A DNA stretch of 64,000 nt. It comes from Enterobacter cloacae complex sp. R_G8 (GTDB lineage: Bacteria; Pseudomonadota; Gammaproteobacteria; Enterobacterales; Enterobacteriaceae). Shown here in pieces: positions 1 through 9,399 of this stretch. The position numbers were made by a program, and so were the translations under genes. The stretch's first letter is position 1. Every line of letters begins with the position of its first letter. A model generated the notes under the pieces. It ran no database searches and was not told where the DNA came from. It saw only the letters and a program-made list of their open reading frames with translations. The stretch is taken from the NCBI RefSeq assembly GCF_024599795.1, contig NZ_CP102246.1, positions 3,534,001 to 3,598,000 on the forward strand, read 5' to 3'.

Positions 1-150
1 ATTTATATTTGATTCATGCTGTGAATCGATGAAGCAATCTTAATTGAGGACGATTTTAAATCAATTTACTTAAAATGAATTGAGAATGTACTTAAGATTA
101 ATCTTACGACTGATTCCGTTAAAGTGAGGCGTTCGGGGGTATCCGAAGGA

Positions 151-981
151 TTACCCCTGCCCGTATTTCTCTAAAAGTGCTTCGGCAATGGCCATCGTTT
201 CCACATCCGCGACACCGTTCCACAGCTGCGGCCTGAAGTGCATCTGGAACACCATAATGATGCGCTTCTGCTGGGCGGGAGTGCTATTGGCCGGTACGTC
301 GTAACCGTAACGCGCGAGCAAATCGAGTAACGCTGCGGTGTCCACGGCCTGATACCGTGGCCGTCCGTTCATATAGAACGCCACGCGGGACGCGTCTGGC
401 CAGGCACCAATCCCCTGCTCTGCAAGCTCGCGCCACGGGAACAGCGGGCCGGGATCGTCCTTACGCTGGGGCGCAATATCCGAATGGGCCACCACATTCT
501 CGGGCTTAATGTTGTAGCGGGCGATAATGTCTTTTGCGAGCGGCACCAGGGCCGCAATTTGCGCAGTCTCAAACGGCGTAAAGTGCTTCACCCCGGCCGT
601 TTTTTGCCAGCCACGGTTCTCCAGCTCTATGCCGACCGACGTATCATTAATACGGTTGGTGCCGCGCCAGAAGCTGATACCCGCATGCCAGGCCAGTTCG
701 TTCTCAGGTACCAGCTGCCAGATGCGCGGCTTGCCGTCCGGTGCGGGCGGGTTGGCGGGGATCAAATAGTGGGAGCTGACGTTTTTGTCCGTTAGCGTGG
801 CCAGCGAGCTGTCAAAATCATCGGCAGTGTAGTGGATAACCAGCACCTTAATACGCGGGTACGCCGCCTGCGCCTGATGACGGGTATCGAGCTCATAGGC
901 GCCTTTATCGACAATGCCTTTTTCCGTGGCGCACCCTGCCAGCAACAGCGCCAGCAGGAGTGTTGAAAACGCGCGTTTCAT
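151..981 (-). CDS. amiD: N-acetylmuramoyl-L-alanine amidase AmiD, outer-membrane lipoprotein
   Basis: AmiD-type amidase_2 protein of 276 residues that cleaves the MurNAc-L-alanine bond in muropeptides and anhydro-muropeptides from the periplasmic face of the outer membrane. The N-terminus is a lipoprotein signal with lipobox LAGC and acceptor Cys17. Zinc-ligand candidates are His50 (VIHYTADD), His166 (VVAHSDIAP) and Asp176 (KDDPGP). A peptidoglycan-binding-like C-terminal region follows. The ATG overlaps the ybjQ stop by 4 bp (TCAT on the plus strand), so the two are translationally coupled as in E. coli. Confidence 0.93.
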   Translation of the reverse strand: MKRAFSTLLLALLLAGCATEKGIVDKGAYELDTRHQAQAAYPRIKVLVIHYTADDFDSSLATLTDKNVSSHYLIPANPPAPDGKPRIWQLVPENELAWHAGISFWRGTNRINDTSVGIELENRGWQKTAGVKHFTPFETAQIAALVPLAKDIIARYNIKPENVVAHSDIAPQRKDDPGPLFPWRELAEQGIGAWPDASRVAFYMNGRPRYQAVDTAALLDLLARYGYDVPANSTPAQQKRIIMVFQMHFRPQLWNGVADVETMAIAEALLEKYGQG

Positions 982-1301
982 CGACGGGTTTTCACCGCCG
1001 TACCGCTTACGCTCACCATCAGCATGCTGGCATCTTTACCGACGGTTTCGTAGTCGATATCAATCCCCACGACCGCATCGGCCCCCAGCGCTTTGGCCTG
1101 CTCGCCCAGCTCTTTAAAGGCAATTTCGCGGGCTTTACGCAGCTCTTTTTCATAAGCGCCAGAGCGGCCGCCGACAATATCTCGGATACCGGCAAAGAAG
1201 TCGCGAAAAATGTTGGCCCCCAGGATGGCTTCACCCGTGACCACACCGCAATACTCGGTAATCGGCTGCCCTTCCAGGGTTGGCGTTGTTGAAAACTGCA
1301 T
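978..1301 (-). CDS. ybjQ: YbjQ family protein (UPF0145)
   Basis: 107-residue protein matching YbjQ in length and sequence character, with the conserved stretch [16 protein letters not shown] near residues 73-88. No transmembrane segment is visible. YbjQ-like proteins are predicted to form oligomeric rings of the dodecin-like/UPF0145 type, but no biochemical role is established. It is the first gene of a two-gene unit with amiD (4-bp overlap) and is divergent from ybjP. Confidence 0.9.
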   Translation of the reverse strand: MQFSTTPTLEGQPITEYCGVVTGEAILGANIFRDFFAGIRDIVGGRSGAYEKELRKAREIAFKELGEQAKALGADAVVGIDIDYETVGKDASMLMVSVSGTAVKTRR

Positions 1302-1408
1302 GGTTTCTCTCCTTCTTTAGCGTTCAATGCCTTAGCCCATAACTTCACCAGCATTATCGGTCCGTTACGCTATGATTGAAAGGATAGTTAATAAATAAGG
1401 AAATCAAC

Positions 1409-1927
1409 ATGCGCTACTCTGCTTTAACGCTTTTGGTGCCCTGCGCGCTGGTACTCAGCGCGTGTACCACCACGGTCACGCCAGCCTTTAAGGATATCGG
1501 TACCCGCAGCGGCCCCTGTACAGAGGGCGGCCCGGATACCGTGGCGCAACAGTTCTATGATTATCGCATTCAACACCGCAGCAACGATCTCACCGGCCTG
1601 CGTCCGTACCTGAGCGATGGGCTGGCAAAACTGCTGAACGATGCCTCTCGCGATCCGCAGCATAACGCACTGCTGAAATCCGATCCGTTCTCCAGCCGCG
1701 CCACACTGCCGGACAGCGCCGAGGTGGCCAGCGCCTCGACCATCCCGAACACGGATGCGCGAAACATTCCTCTGCGCGTGAAGCTGACCCAGGGAACCCA
1801 GACCTGGCAGGATGAAGTGCTGATGATCCGCGAAGGTCAGTGCTGGGCGGTGGACGACGTACGCTATGTCGGCGGCAGCGTTCATGCCCCGGCAGGCACG
1901 CTGCGCCAGTCGATTGAGAATCGTTAA
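1409..1927 (+). CDS. ybjP: YbjP family lipoprotein
   Basis: 172-residue predicted lipoprotein. The signal peptide ends in LSAC with acceptor Cys19 and is followed by CTTTVTPAF. The rest is a soluble domain resembling DUF3828 in E. coli YbjP, with two more cysteines (Cys37 and one near residue 144, in EGQCWAVDD) that could form a disulfide. Function is unknown; the likely location is the periplasmic leaflet of the outer membrane. The gene stands alone, upstream of artP. Confidence 0.88.
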   Translation: MRYSALTLLVPCALVLSACTTTVTPAFKDIGTRSGPCTEGGPDTVAQQFYDYRIQHRSNDLTGLRPYLSDGLAKLLNDASRDPQHNALLKSDPFSSRATLPDSAEVASASTIPNTDARNIPLRVKLTQGTQTWQDEVLMIREGQCWAVDDVRYVGGSVHAPAGTLRQSIENR

Positions 1928-1959
1928 ACCTTCTGTTTCAGAATTGTAAACCCCGAAAA

Positions 1960-1990
1960 ATGTGCGGCATTTCATGCGGAATGCCGACAT
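1960..1990 (+). terminator. Candidate hairpin terminator after ybjP
   Basis: CGGCATT (1965-1971) pairs perfectly with AATGCCG (1980-1986), and flanking ATGT/ACAT extends the stem past one bulged G. There is no strong T-run after it, so a terminator role is only plausible. Confidence 0.35.
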
Positions 1991-2074
1991 TTATACTCGC
2001 CGCCCCTGGCCTTCGCTATTTTGTGCTATGTTTAAGGGGTATTACGGGTTATATTTAACTTTTAACGCAGAAAT

Positions 2075-2092
2075 ATTGCATAACTATTCTGT
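2075..2092 (+). promoter_or_regulatory. Candidate ARG box upstream of artP
   Basis: The 18-mer ATTGCATAACTATTCTGT differs from the ArgR consensus WNTGAATWWWWATTCANW at two core positions and lies 62 bp before artP. ArgR control of artP and artJ is known in E. coli. Here the site is inferred from sequence alone; a second box at the usual 21-bp offset is much weaker. Confidence 0.4.
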
Positions 2093-2153
2093 CAACGGTA
2101 CTATCTGCGGCCTCAATTGCTATAGATTGCCTGGATGAGTAAAGACTGCCCCG

Positions 2154-2882
2154 ATGAGTATTAAACTAAACGGCATTAACTGCTTCTACGGCGCACACCA
2201 GGCGCTGTTCGACATCACGCTCGAGTGCCCCGAAGGCGAAACGCTGGTTTTGCTTGGCCCAAGCGGCGCGGGTAAAAGCTCCCTTCTGCGTGTTCTTAAT
2301 CTGCTTGAAATGCCCCGTTCGGGTACGCTGGCAATTGCCGGTAACCATTTTGATTTTGCGAAAACGCCGTCCGATAAAGCGATTCGTGAACTGCGTCAAA
2401 ACGTTGGCATGGTCTTCCAGCAATACAACCTCTGGCCGCACCTGACTGTCCTGCAAAACCTGATTGAAGCGCCGTGCCGCGTTCTCGGTTTGAGCAAGGA
2501 TCAGGCGATGGCGCGGGCTGAAAAGCTGCTGGAGCGTCTGCGCCTTAAGCCCTACAGCGATCGTTATCCGCTGCACCTCTCCGGGGGTCAGCAGCAGCGT
2601 GTGGCCATTGCCCGTGCGCTGATGATGGAGCCTGCGGTGCTGCTGTTTGATGAACCCACCGCCGCGCTGGACCCAGAAATCACCGCCCAGATCGTGAGCA
2701 TCATTCGCGAGCTGGCGGAAACCAACATTACTCAGGTCATCGTTACCCATGAAGTGGAAGTGGCGCGTAAAACCGCCAGCCGTGTGGTCTACATGGAAAA
2801 CGGGTATATCGTTGAGCAAGGTGATGCGAGTTGCTTTACCAACCCGCAAACTGATGCCTTCAAAAACTACTTATCTCACTGA
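2154..2882 (+). CDS. artP: Arginine ABC transporter ATPase ArtP
   Basis: 242-residue ABC ATPase that powers arginine import through the ArtQM channel. Walker A is GPSGAGKS (residues 35-42), the Q-loop sits in [12 protein letters not shown], the ABC signature is LSGGQQQRV, and Walker B is [13 protein letters not shown] followed by the switch His in VIVTHE. It belongs to the polar amino acid uptake (PAAT) class. It is the first gene of artPIQM, with artI 20 bp downstream. Confidence 0.97.
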   Translation: MSIKLNGINCFYGAHQALFDITLECPEGETLVLLGPSGAGKSSLLRVLNLLEMPRSGTLAIAGNHFDFAKTPSDKAIRELRQNVGMVFQQYNLWPHLTVLQNLIEAPCRVLGLSKDQAMARAEKLLERLRLKPYSDRYPLHLSGGQQQRVAIARALMMEPAVLLFDEPTAALDPEITAQIVSIIRELAETNITQVIVTHEVEVARKTASRVVYMENGYIVEQGDASCFTNPQTDAFKNYLSH

Positions 2883-2902
2883 TTGTGCCAGGGAAAATGA
2901 TA

Positions 2903-3634
2903 ATGAAAAAAGTATTGATTGCCGCGCTGCTCGCTAGCGTCAGCCTTTCCGCTACCGCAGCCCAGACCATCCGTTTCGCCACCGAAGCGTCTTATCCTCC
3001 GTTTGAATCTATCGACGCCAACAACAAGATTGTGGGCTTCGATGTCGATCTGGCTAACGCGCTGTGTAAAGAGATCGACGCGACCTGTACCTTCAGCAAC
3101 CAGGCGTTTGACAGCCTGATCCCAAGCCTGAAGTTCCGCCGTATCGACGCCGTGATGGCCGGTATGGACATCACGCCAGAGCGTGAAAAGCAGGTGCTAT
3201 TCACCACGCCGTACTATGACAACTCCGCCCTGTTCATTGGTCAGAAAGGGAAATATACCTCTGTTGACCAGCTGAAAGGCAAAAAAGTGGGCGTACAGAA
3301 CGGCACCACCCACCAGAAATTCATCATGGATAAACATCCGGAAATCACCACCGTGCCTTACGACAGCTACCAGAACGCGAAGCTGGATCTGCAGAACGGC
3401 CGTATCGATGGCGTGTTTGGTGACACCGCGGTGGTGACCGAATGGCTGAAAGCCAACGATAAACTCGCGCCAGTGGGCGACAAAGTGACCGATAAGGACT
3501 ACTTCGGCACAGGTCTGGGGATTGCCGTACGTCAGGGCAACACTGAGCTGCAGCAGAAATTTAACGCTGCGCTGGAAAAAGTGAAGAAAGACGGCACCTA
3601 CGAAACCATCTATAAAAAATGGTTCCAGAAGTAA
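2903..3634 (+). CDS. artI: Arginine-binding periplasmic protein ArtI
   Basis: 243-residue periplasmic binding protein of the bacterial SBP_3 family. A Sec signal peptide of about 19 residues (MKKVLIAALLASVSLSATA) precedes the mature protein. The family motif GxDVDLANALCKEI and the C-terminal GTYETIYKKWF are present. The ATG at 2903 was chosen over an ATG 18 bp upstream because it gives a clean signal peptide and the usual family length. It is closely related to ArtJ about 2.3 kb downstream; the two presumably feed the same ArtQMP permease. Confidence 0.96.
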   Translation: MKKVLIAALLASVSLSATAAQTIRFATEASYPPFESIDANNKIVGFDVDLANALCKEIDATCTFSNQAFDSLIPSLKFRRIDAVMAGMDITPEREKQVLFTTPYYDNSALFIGQKGKYTSVDQLKGKKVGVQNGTTHQKFIMDKHPEITTVPYDSYQNAKLDLQNGRIDGVFGDTAVVTEWLKANDKLAPVGDKVTDKDYFGTGLGIAVRQGNTELQQKFNAALEKVKKDGTYETIYKKWFQK

Positions 3635-3640
3635 TTCCTG

Positions 3641-4357
3641 ATGAATGAAATTTTTCCTTTAGCAAGCGCCGCCGGGATGACCGTCGGCCTTGCCGTTTGC
3701 GCACTGATTATCGGCCTCGTGCTGGCGATGTTCTTTGCGGTATGGGAATCCGCAAAATGGTTCCCTGTCGCCTGGACCGGATCCGCACTGGTCACCGTGC
3801 TGCGTGGGCTACCGGAGATTCTGGTGGTCCTGTTTATCTATTTTGGTTCCTCACAGCTGCTGTTAACGCTGTCGGACGGCTTTACCCTCAATCTTGGCGT
3901 CGTGCAGATCCCGGTGCAGATGCAGATTGAAAACTTCGACGTCAGCCCGTTCCTCTGCGGCGTCATTGCCCTTTCCCTGCTCTATTCTGCGTATGCGTCG
4001 CAAACCCTGCGCGGTGCGCTGAAAGCGGTACCGCAGGGACAATGGGAATCCGGCCAGGCGCTGGGGATGTCGAAAGCGGCGATCTTCTTCCGTCTGGTGA
4101 TGCCGCAGATGTGGCGTCATGCCCTGCCGGGTTTAGGGAACCAGTGGCTGGTGCTGCTGAAAGATACCGCGCTGGTGAGCCTGATAAGCGTTAACGATTT
4201 AATGCTGCAGACCAAAAGCATCGCCACCCGCACCCAGGAGCCGTTTACCTGGTACATTGTGGCGGCGGCTATCTACCTGGTGATCACGTTGCTGAGTCAG
4301 TACATCCTTAAGCGTATTGACCTGCGTGCGACGCGCTTTGAACGGAGACCAGGCTGA
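3641..4357 (+). CDS. artQ: Arginine ABC transporter permease ArtQ
   Basis: 238-residue inner-membrane permease of the His/Glu/Gln/Arg/opine family with about five hydrophobic segments. The EAA-type cytoplasmic loop that docks with the ATPase is seen as [19 protein letters not shown] (about residues 139-157). It pairs with ArtM as a heterodimer. The stop TGA shares its last base with the artM ATG (TGATG), indicating coupled translation. Confidence 0.96.
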   Translation: MNEIFPLASAAGMTVGLAVCALIIGLVLAMFFAVWESAKWFPVAWTGSALVTVLRGLPEILVVLFIYFGSSQLLLTLSDGFTLNLGVVQIPVQMQIENFDVSPFLCGVIALSLLYSAYASQTLRGALKAVPQGQWESGQALGMSKAAIFFRLVMPQMWRHALPGLGNQWLVLLKDTALVSLISVNDLMLQTKSIATRTQEPFTWYIVAAAIYLVITLLSQYILKRIDLRATRFERRPG

Positions 4358-5025
4358 TGCTGGACTATTTACCCGAGCTGATGAAAGGGCTGCACACCAG
4401 CCTGACGTTGACCGTGGCGTCCATCATCGTGGCGCTGATCCTGGCACTGATCTTTACCATCATCCTGACGCTGAAAACGCCGGTGCTGGTGTGGATTGTG
4501 CGCGGCTATATCACCCTCTTTACCGGTACGCCGCTGCTGGTGCAGATCTTCCTGATTTACTACGGCCCGGGTCAGTTCCCGTCGCTGCAGGAGTATCCGG
4601 TTATCTGGCACCTGCTCTCTGAGCCGTGGCTGTGTGCCCTGATTGCCCTCTCACTGAACAGCGCGGCGTACACCACCCAGCTGTTCTACGGGGCGATCCG
4701 CGCCATTCCGGAAGGGCAATGGCAGTCCTGCGGGGCGCTGGGGATGAGCAAGAAAGACACGCTGGCCATTTTGCTGCCGTACGCCTTTAAGCGCGCCCTC
4801 TCCTCTTACTCCAACGAAGTGGTGCTGGTGTTCAAGAGTACCTCGCTGGCCTACACCATCACCCTGATGGAAGTCATGGGCCACGGGCAGTTGCTGTACG
4901 GGCGCACCTACGACGTGATGGTGTTCGGCGCCGCAGGCGTGGTCTATCTGGTGGTTAACGGACTGTTGACGCTGATGATGCGCCTGATCGAGCGTAAAGC
5001 GCTGGCGTTTGAGCGCAGAAATTAA
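4357..5025 (+). CDS. artM: Arginine ABC transporter permease ArtM
   Basis: 222-residue inner-membrane permease, partner of ArtQ. It shows the EAA-loop pattern CGALGMSKKDTLAILLP and several hydrophobic helices. Its start overlaps the artQ stop by one base. A strong rho-independent terminator (5056-5089) follows, separating artPIQM from artJ. Confidence 0.96.
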   Translation: MLDYLPELMKGLHTSLTLTVASIIVALILALIFTIILTLKTPVLVWIVRGYITLFTGTPLLVQIFLIYYGPGQFPSLQEYPVIWHLLSEPWLCALIALSLNSAAYTTQLFYGAIRAIPEGQWQSCGALGMSKKDTLAILLPYAFKRALSSYSNEVVLVFKSTSLAYTITLMEVMGHGQLLYGRTYDVMVFGAAGVVYLVVNGLLTLMMRLIERKALAFERRN

Positions 5026-5055
5026 TCACGCGAATGCATAAAACGCAATTAAGGG

Positions 5056-5089
5056 AGCGGGTAACCTGATGGGTTATCCGCTTTTTTTT
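5056..5089 (+). terminator. Rho-independent terminator of artPIQM
   Basis: AGCGGGTAACC (5056-5066) pairs with GGTTATCCGCT (5072-5082) with one G-U pair. The stem runs directly into eight T residues. Confidence 0.9.
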
Positions 5090-5096
5090 ATTACTG

Positions 5097-5135
5097 AATA
5101 AATATTTAATCATTTATATTGAATATAAATTCATT
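5097..5135 (+). promoter_or_regulatory. Paired ARG boxes upstream of artJ
   Basis: Two ArgR-type 18-mers are separated by exactly 3 bp, the canonical spacing. ATTGAATATAAATTCATT (5118-5135) matches the core of WNTGAATWWWWATTCANW perfectly; AATAAATATTTAATCATT (5097-5114) has two mismatches. They lie just upstream of artJ, which is ArgR-repressed in E. coli, so arginine repression here is a strong inference. Confidence 0.8.
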
Positions 5136-5180
5136 AAATGGCATTGTACCTTCATAAGACCTACAGACGGGAGTATGATA

Positions 5181-5912
5181 ATGAAAAAGTTAGTTCTGGC
5201 CGCATTACTGGCAACCTTTGCCGCAGGCGCAACAGCAGCAGATAAAATCAATTTCGGCGTTTCTGCCACTTACCCGCCATTTGAATCGCTGGATGCCAGC
5301 AATCAGATCGTGGGGTTTGATATCGATCTGGCGAAAGCGCTGTGCAAACAGATGCAGGCCGACTGCACGTTTACCAACCACGCCTTCGACAGCCTGATCC
5401 CGTCCCTGAAATTCAAAAAATACGACGCGGTGATCTCCGGTATGGACATCACGCCAGAGCGTAGCAAGCAGGTAGCCTTCACCGACCCGTACTACGCCAA
5501 CTCGGCGGTGGTGATTGCGAAGAAAGGGGCTTATAAATCCTTTGATGAGCTGAAAGGCAAACGCATCGGGATGGAAAACGGCACCACGCACCAGAAATAC
5601 CTGCAGGACAAACATCCTGAAGTGAAAACCGTGGCCTATGACAGCTATCAGAACGCAATCATCGACCTGAAAAATGGCCGTATCGATGGCGTCTTTGGTG
5701 ACACCGCCGTGGTGAACGAGTGGCTGAAAACCAACCCGCAGCTGGGTACGGCGACCGAGAAAGTAACCGATCCGCAGTACTTCGGTACGGGTCTGGGCAT
5801 CGCGGTACGTCCGGATAATAAAGCGTTGCTGGCAAAACTGAATGGCGCGCTGAAGGCGATTAAAGCTGACGGTACGTATCAGAAAATCAGCGACCAGTGG
5901 TTCCCGCAGTAA
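5181..5912 (+). CDS. artJ: Arginine-binding periplasmic protein ArtJ
   Basis: 243-residue periplasmic binding protein that captures L-arginine for the ArtPQM permease. The signal peptide is MKKLVLAALLATFAAGATAA and the mature start is about DKINFGVSATYPPFES. The start at 5181 follows a CGGGAG ribosome site and gives the family length. It is monocistronic, between the artM terminator and a REP element, with its own ARG boxes. It is a clear paralogue of ArtI, sharing for example MDITPER, NGTTHQK and GRIDGVFGDTAVV. Confidence 0.96.
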   Translation: MKKLVLAALLATFAAGATAADKINFGVSATYPPFESLDASNQIVGFDIDLAKALCKQMQADCTFTNHAFDSLIPSLKFKKYDAVISGMDITPERSKQVAFTDPYYANSAVVIAKKGAYKSFDELKGKRIGMENGTTHQKYLQDKHPEVKTVAYDSYQNAIIDLKNGRIDGVFGDTAVVNEWLKTNPQLGTATEKVTDPQYFGTGLGIAVRPDNKALLAKLNGALKAIKADGTYQKISDQWFPQ

Positions 5913-5920
5913 TGGTTTTT

Positions 5921-5947
5921 GCCGGGTAAGGCGCTGCGCCACCCGGC
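5921..5947. repeat. REP element downstream of artJ
   Basis: A palindromic enterobacterial REP-type unit: GCCGGGTAAGGCG then CTG then CGCCACCCGGC. It lies between artJ and the convergent sensor kinase gene. It is the inverse of the copy at 8208-8235 on the other side of the two-component system. Confidence 0.85.
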
Positions 5948-5953
5948 ACTCTC

Positions 5954-7423
5954 TCACAACGGCACGAAGAACCTGAACCGCGCCCCGCTCACCGACTCCA
6001 TCAGCCTGATCCCGCCCCCGTGCAGCTCCAGCATTCGCTTCACAATAAGCAGCCCTAACCCGCCGCGATTCTCACGCGAAGCCTGGGTCGTCAATGCCGA
6101 CGGCCGCTGGAACAGATCGTCTCGCAGCGCGGCATCGACGCCCGTTCCGCTGTCTGCCACTTCGACCTGAAGCTGTTGATTCTCCTGCCAGACCGCCAGA
6201 CGAATTTCTCCGCCGGTCGGCGTATGCCGCATTGCGTTATCCAGCAGATTAGTCACCACGCGCTCGATCATCGACACATCGGCAAACACCTGCGGCAGCG
6301 GTCCCGGTACGTCGATATGTAGATTCACCTCGCGGGTGCGCGCCGTGAGCTCAAACTTTTGCGCCACGTCGGAAATAAGCTCTCCCATTGCGAAGCGTTC
6401 ACGCTGCGGTTTAATGCCGCCGTGCTCAAGACGCGCCAGCTCAAACAACTGTTGCGACAGATGACGCACCTTCTGCCCCTGACGCAACGCCGTGGCGAGG
6501 TATTGCTGATGCTCCTGCGGTGTCAGCGTGGCGGATTTCAGCGACAGCGTTTCCAGATAGCCCAGCAGCGAGGTCAGCGGCGTGCGTAAATCGTGCGAGA
6601 TGTTGGCGATAAACTCCCGGCGCTGACGATCGCTGTCGGCCAGCTGATCCCACTGGGAGGTGATTTTGCGCGCCAGCTCAATAAAGCTGTTACGCAGCAG
6701 CGCCACTTCATCCTGTGCCGCGACCTCCAGCGGCTGTGCCGCCAGCTGTTTGATCGTGCTGATGCTGTCCTGGTCCAGCCCGGCGACCTCCTCAGTGAGA
6801 CGTTTAACCGGACGTGTCACCCAGTACCAGACCAGCAGCCCCGCCAGCAGGCCAAAGAGTGCCACCCACAGCAATGACCAGAGCAGCGTACTCCACAGCG
6901 CCTTGTGCCACGCCATCTGGGCCAGCGCGTTCGACTCCTCGCCCTGCAGAACAATATACAGATAGCCTTTAAGCTCGCCGTCCTGACGTAACGGCGTCGC
7001 GCTGAACACTTTTTTGTTCTGGCTGCGCGGATCGTCGCCAAAAACTGGCATCGCCGCCCCGCTGAGGAACTCCTGTACCGGCGCAAGATCGATGCTTTGT
7101 CGCTGAATATGGCCCGGCGGTGCGGCATCGGCGAGGATATCGCCATCCGGGGAGACGACGTACAGCTCAACGCTCGGATTGAAGGTCATCAGCCTGTCAA
7201 ACAGCGGTTTCAGCGCGGTGCGATCAACCCTGCCCTGCGCGTTCAGAATTGGTTCGCGCTGCACGATCTGTTGCGCCAGGCCGCCAGAGAGACGCTGAAC
7301 CATGGCGTTACCATACTGCATGCTGCTGTAGAGCTGGACGGCGCAGGCGACGGCGGCACAGAGCATCATCAATAAAATGAACAGCAGCGTCAGGCGCTGG
7401 CTCAGGCTAAAGCGGCGCATCAT
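5954..7423 (-). CDS. Membrane sensor histidine kinase of an accessory two-component system
   Basis: 489-residue class I sensor kinase. Transmembrane helices lie at about residues 11-30 and 178-201, bracketing a periplasmic sensor domain of about 145 residues. A HAMP-like linker follows, then HisKA with NISHDLRTPLTS (phospho-acceptor His277), N-box NLLDNAMRHT, and G-boxes DSGTGV and GGLGLLIVKRM. The open frame extends upstream, but the ATG pair at 7418-7423 overlaps the regulator stop by 17 bp and starts a typical MMRRFSLSQRL kinase N-terminus. The stimulus is unknown. E. coli K-12 has no such gene between artJ and rlmC. Confidence 0.88.
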   Translation of the reverse strand: MMRRFSLSQRLTLLFILLMMLCAAVACAVQLYSSMQYGNAMVQRLSGGLAQQIVQREPILNAQGRVDRTALKPLFDRLMTFNPSVELYVVSPDGDILADAAPPGHIQRQSIDLAPVQEFLSGAAMPVFGDDPRSQNKKVFSATPLRQDGELKGYLYIVLQGEESNALAQMAWHKALWSTLLWSLLWVALFGLLAGLLVWYWVTRPVKRLTEEVAGLDQDSISTIKQLAAQPLEVAAQDEVALLRNSFIELARKITSQWDQLADSDRQRREFIANISHDLRTPLTSLLGYLETLSLKSATLTPQEHQQYLATALRQGQKVRHLSQQLFELARLEHGGIKPQRERFAMGELISDVAQKFELTARTREVNLHIDVPGPLPQVFADVSMIERVVTNLLDNAMRHTPTGGEIRLAVWQENQQLQVEVADSGTGVDAALRDDLFQRPSALTTQASRENRGGLGLLIVKRMLELHGGGIRLMESVSGARFRFFVPL

Positions 7424-8114
7424 GGTGCGGCTCCGCAAATTTATAACCTTTGCCCCAGACGGTGCGAATGATCTCCGGCTCGGCAGCGTCTTTTTCAATC
7501 TTGATGCGCAGGCGGTTGATATGGGTGTTAACGGTATGCTCGTAACCTTCGTGCTGATAGCCCCACACCTGCTCCAGCAGCGCCAGGCGCGAGAAGACCT
7601 CGCCAGGATGGCGGGCAAAGAAGTACAGCAGTTCAAACTCGCGCGGGGTGAGATCCACCATCTGGCCGTGAAGCAGCACGCTGCGGGCCAACGGATCGAT
7701 CGTCAGGCCATGCGCCTGAATATTCCCGGTACTCTGCGCCTGCCCCATCGCCTGCTGGCGGCGGAAAAGCGCCTTAATGCGGGCAATCAGTTCCTGCACC
7801 GAGAACGGTTTTGCCAGATAATCATCCGCGCCGGTTTCCAGTCCGGTGATCCGATCGGTTTCGCTGCTGCGGGCGCTGATAATGATCACCGGCAGGTAGC
7901 GCGTCATCTGGCGAATACGACGGCAAATCTCCAGGCCGTCGACGTTAGGGAGCATGAGATCGAGGATCACCGCGTCCCACGGCTGTTTTTCAAGGCACTG
8001 TAACGCCTTGCCGCCGTCGGGCTCGTGGGTGATGGTGTAGCCTTCATCTTCTAAATTGAGTCGCAGAAGTGCCGCGATATCGTGGTCATCTTCCACCAGC
8101 AGGATCTGCTTCAT
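7407..8114 (-). CDS. OmpR/PhoB-family response regulator
   Basis: 235-residue response regulator with a receiver domain (acidic pair Glu8-Asp9-Asp10, phospho-acceptor Asp52 in ILDLMLPNVDG, Lys in LAKPFS) and a C-terminal winged-helix DNA-binding domain (LTPREFELLYFFARHPGEVFSR through VWGKGYKF). It is the first gene of an operon with the overlapping kinase gene, its probable partner. The target genes cannot be read from the sequence. I do not recognise it as a named E. coli regulator. Confidence 0.9.
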   Translation of the reverse strand: MKQILLVEDDHDIAALLRLNLEDEGYTITHEPDGGKALQCLEKQPWDAVILDLMLPNVDGLEICRRIRQMTRYLPVIIISARSSETDRITGLETGADDYLAKPFSVQELIARIKALFRRQQAMGQAQSTGNIQAHGLTIDPLARSVLLHGQMVDLTPREFELLYFFARHPGEVFSRLALLEQVWGYQHEGYEHTVNTHINRLRIKIEKDAAEPEIIRTVWGKGYKFAEPHHDAPL

Positions 8115-8207
8115 GGGTAAGCCTTATTTCATCTCTTATGACGTAAGCTTACCTGATTTCGCAGGGTTGAAGAGTTCACATTTTGTTGAAGATTTTGCGG
8201 ATGTCAT

Positions 8208-8235
8208 GCCGGGTGGCGGCTACGCCTTACCCGGG
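8208..8235. repeat. REP element overlapping the rlmC 3' end
   Basis: GCCGGGTGGCGG then CTACGCCTTACCCGGG, a REP-type palindrome inverted relative to the copy at 5921-5947. It overlaps the last codons and stop of rlmC, so the C-terminal residues of the enzyme (IPGKA) are encoded by the repeat. Confidence 0.85.
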
Positions 8236-9359
8236 ATGCGGATCAACAACGTCAACACTTCATAATGCGCAGTATGCGGGAACATATCGAAAAGCTGCAC
8301 GCGTTCAACGCGGTAGCCCGGCAGGTGAGCGATATCTGTCGCCATGGTACGGGCGTTGCAGCTGGAGTAAATAATGTAATCCGGCGCCATCTGGCTCAGA
8401 TAGTCGCACAGCACCTTGCCAATGCCCCGGCGCGGCGGATTGACCAGCACCAGCTCCGGCACGTTGCCCTGCCCGGTCGCGAACTGCGTGGAGTCCAGCG
8501 CCTGGAAGTGCAGATTGGTTAATCCGAGCTCAGCGGCAGACTGTTTCGCGCAGGCAATCGCTTCGGCGGAGATCTCAATCCCGGTCAGTTGCATCTCCGG
8601 CGTGGCGCAGTGCAGACCAAAGCCCCCGACACCGCAGAACAGATCCCACATATGATGGATGTTTAACACCCGAACCCAGTCGCGGGCAGTGGCATATAAC
8701 GCACTCGCCACCGTCGGGTTGGTCTGGAAGAAACTTTGCGGGCGGATCCACAGCGGCACGTCGTTGAAGGTTTCCGCCAGTGCATGCTGCCCGGTGAAGA
8801 AGATCTCTGTCTCCCCCTCCATGATCGCCATATGCACCGGCTGAATGTTGGCGGTAATGACCTTCAGCTGCGGAAGCTGCTCCTGCAGCCACGGTAGCGC
8901 CGCGCGAAGCTGCTCCAATTTAGCGTCCGAGCGCAGCACGAAACGCAGCATCATACCGCCGTCCATCTGGCTTTCGGTCAGCAGGAGATATTTCAGCTCA
9001 CCGCGCTTACGGGCGACGTTATAAGGCGTTAATCCTGCCCGGGCAATAAACGGTTTTAACGCCGCAAAGACCGGCTCAAACGAGGCAGGATACAGCGGGC
9101 AGCCGGTGAGATCTTCCGGCGTGCCGTCGCGATGCAGCATGCCCAGCAGCGGTTTTTCAACGCTGCCGCTGACCACCATTTTGGCTTTATTACGAAAACC
9201 CTGCTCCGGGCCGCTGACGGGGGCGCACCACTCGCCCACCGCGTATTCAGCCAGCAGCTGTTGCAGGTCGGCCATTTTGGCGGTGAGTTGTTGAGAGACC
9301 GGCTGTTCTATCCACTGACAGGAACGACAGCGTCCGGCGTCATAGAGTGCGCACTGCAT
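8220..9359 (-). CDS. rlmC: 23S rRNA (uracil-747-C5)-methyltransferase RlmC
   Basis: 379-residue SAM-dependent methyltransferase of the TrmA/RumA family that methylates U747 of 23S rRNA. Four cysteines for the [4Fe-4S] cluster are visible at Cys3, Cys11, Cys14 and Cys87. The SAM site is in [12 protein letters not shown], the NPP motif in LVNPPRRG, and the catalytic cysteine in [11 protein letters not shown]. It is a few residues longer than E. coli RlmC because the 3' end runs into a REP element. Confidence 0.95.
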   Translation of the reverse strand: MQCALYDAGRCRSCQWIEQPVSQQLTAKMADLQQLLAEYAVGEWCAPVSGPEQGFRNKAKMVVSGSVEKPLLGMLHRDGTPEDLTGCPLYPASFEPVFAALKPFIARAGLTPYNVARKRGELKYLLLTESQMDGGMMLRFVLRSDAKLEQLRAALPWLQEQLPQLKVITANIQPVHMAIMEGETEIFFTGQHALAETFNDVPLWIRPQSFFQTNPTVASALYATARDWVRVLNIHHMWDLFCGVGGFGLHCATPEMQLTGIEISAEAIACAKQSAAELGLTNLHFQALDSTQFATGQGNVPELVLVNPPRRGIGKVLCDYLSQMAPDYIIYSSCNARTMATDIAHLPGYRVERVQLFDMFPHTAHYEVLTLLIRIPGKA

Positions 9360-9399
9360 AGGAAAACCTTAAGAATAACGAGGGCTGCGATTATACACA

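Noticed and set aside
1..150. Possible gene at the left edge
   Set aside because: A/T-rich intergenic DNA after amiD with no start, ribosome site or convincing frame; nothing identifiable is seen.
7424..7636. Longer N-terminus for the sensor kinase
   Set aside because: It would read through most of the regulator 3' end in another frame and gives residues unlike a kinase; the ATG pair at 7418-7423 is normal.
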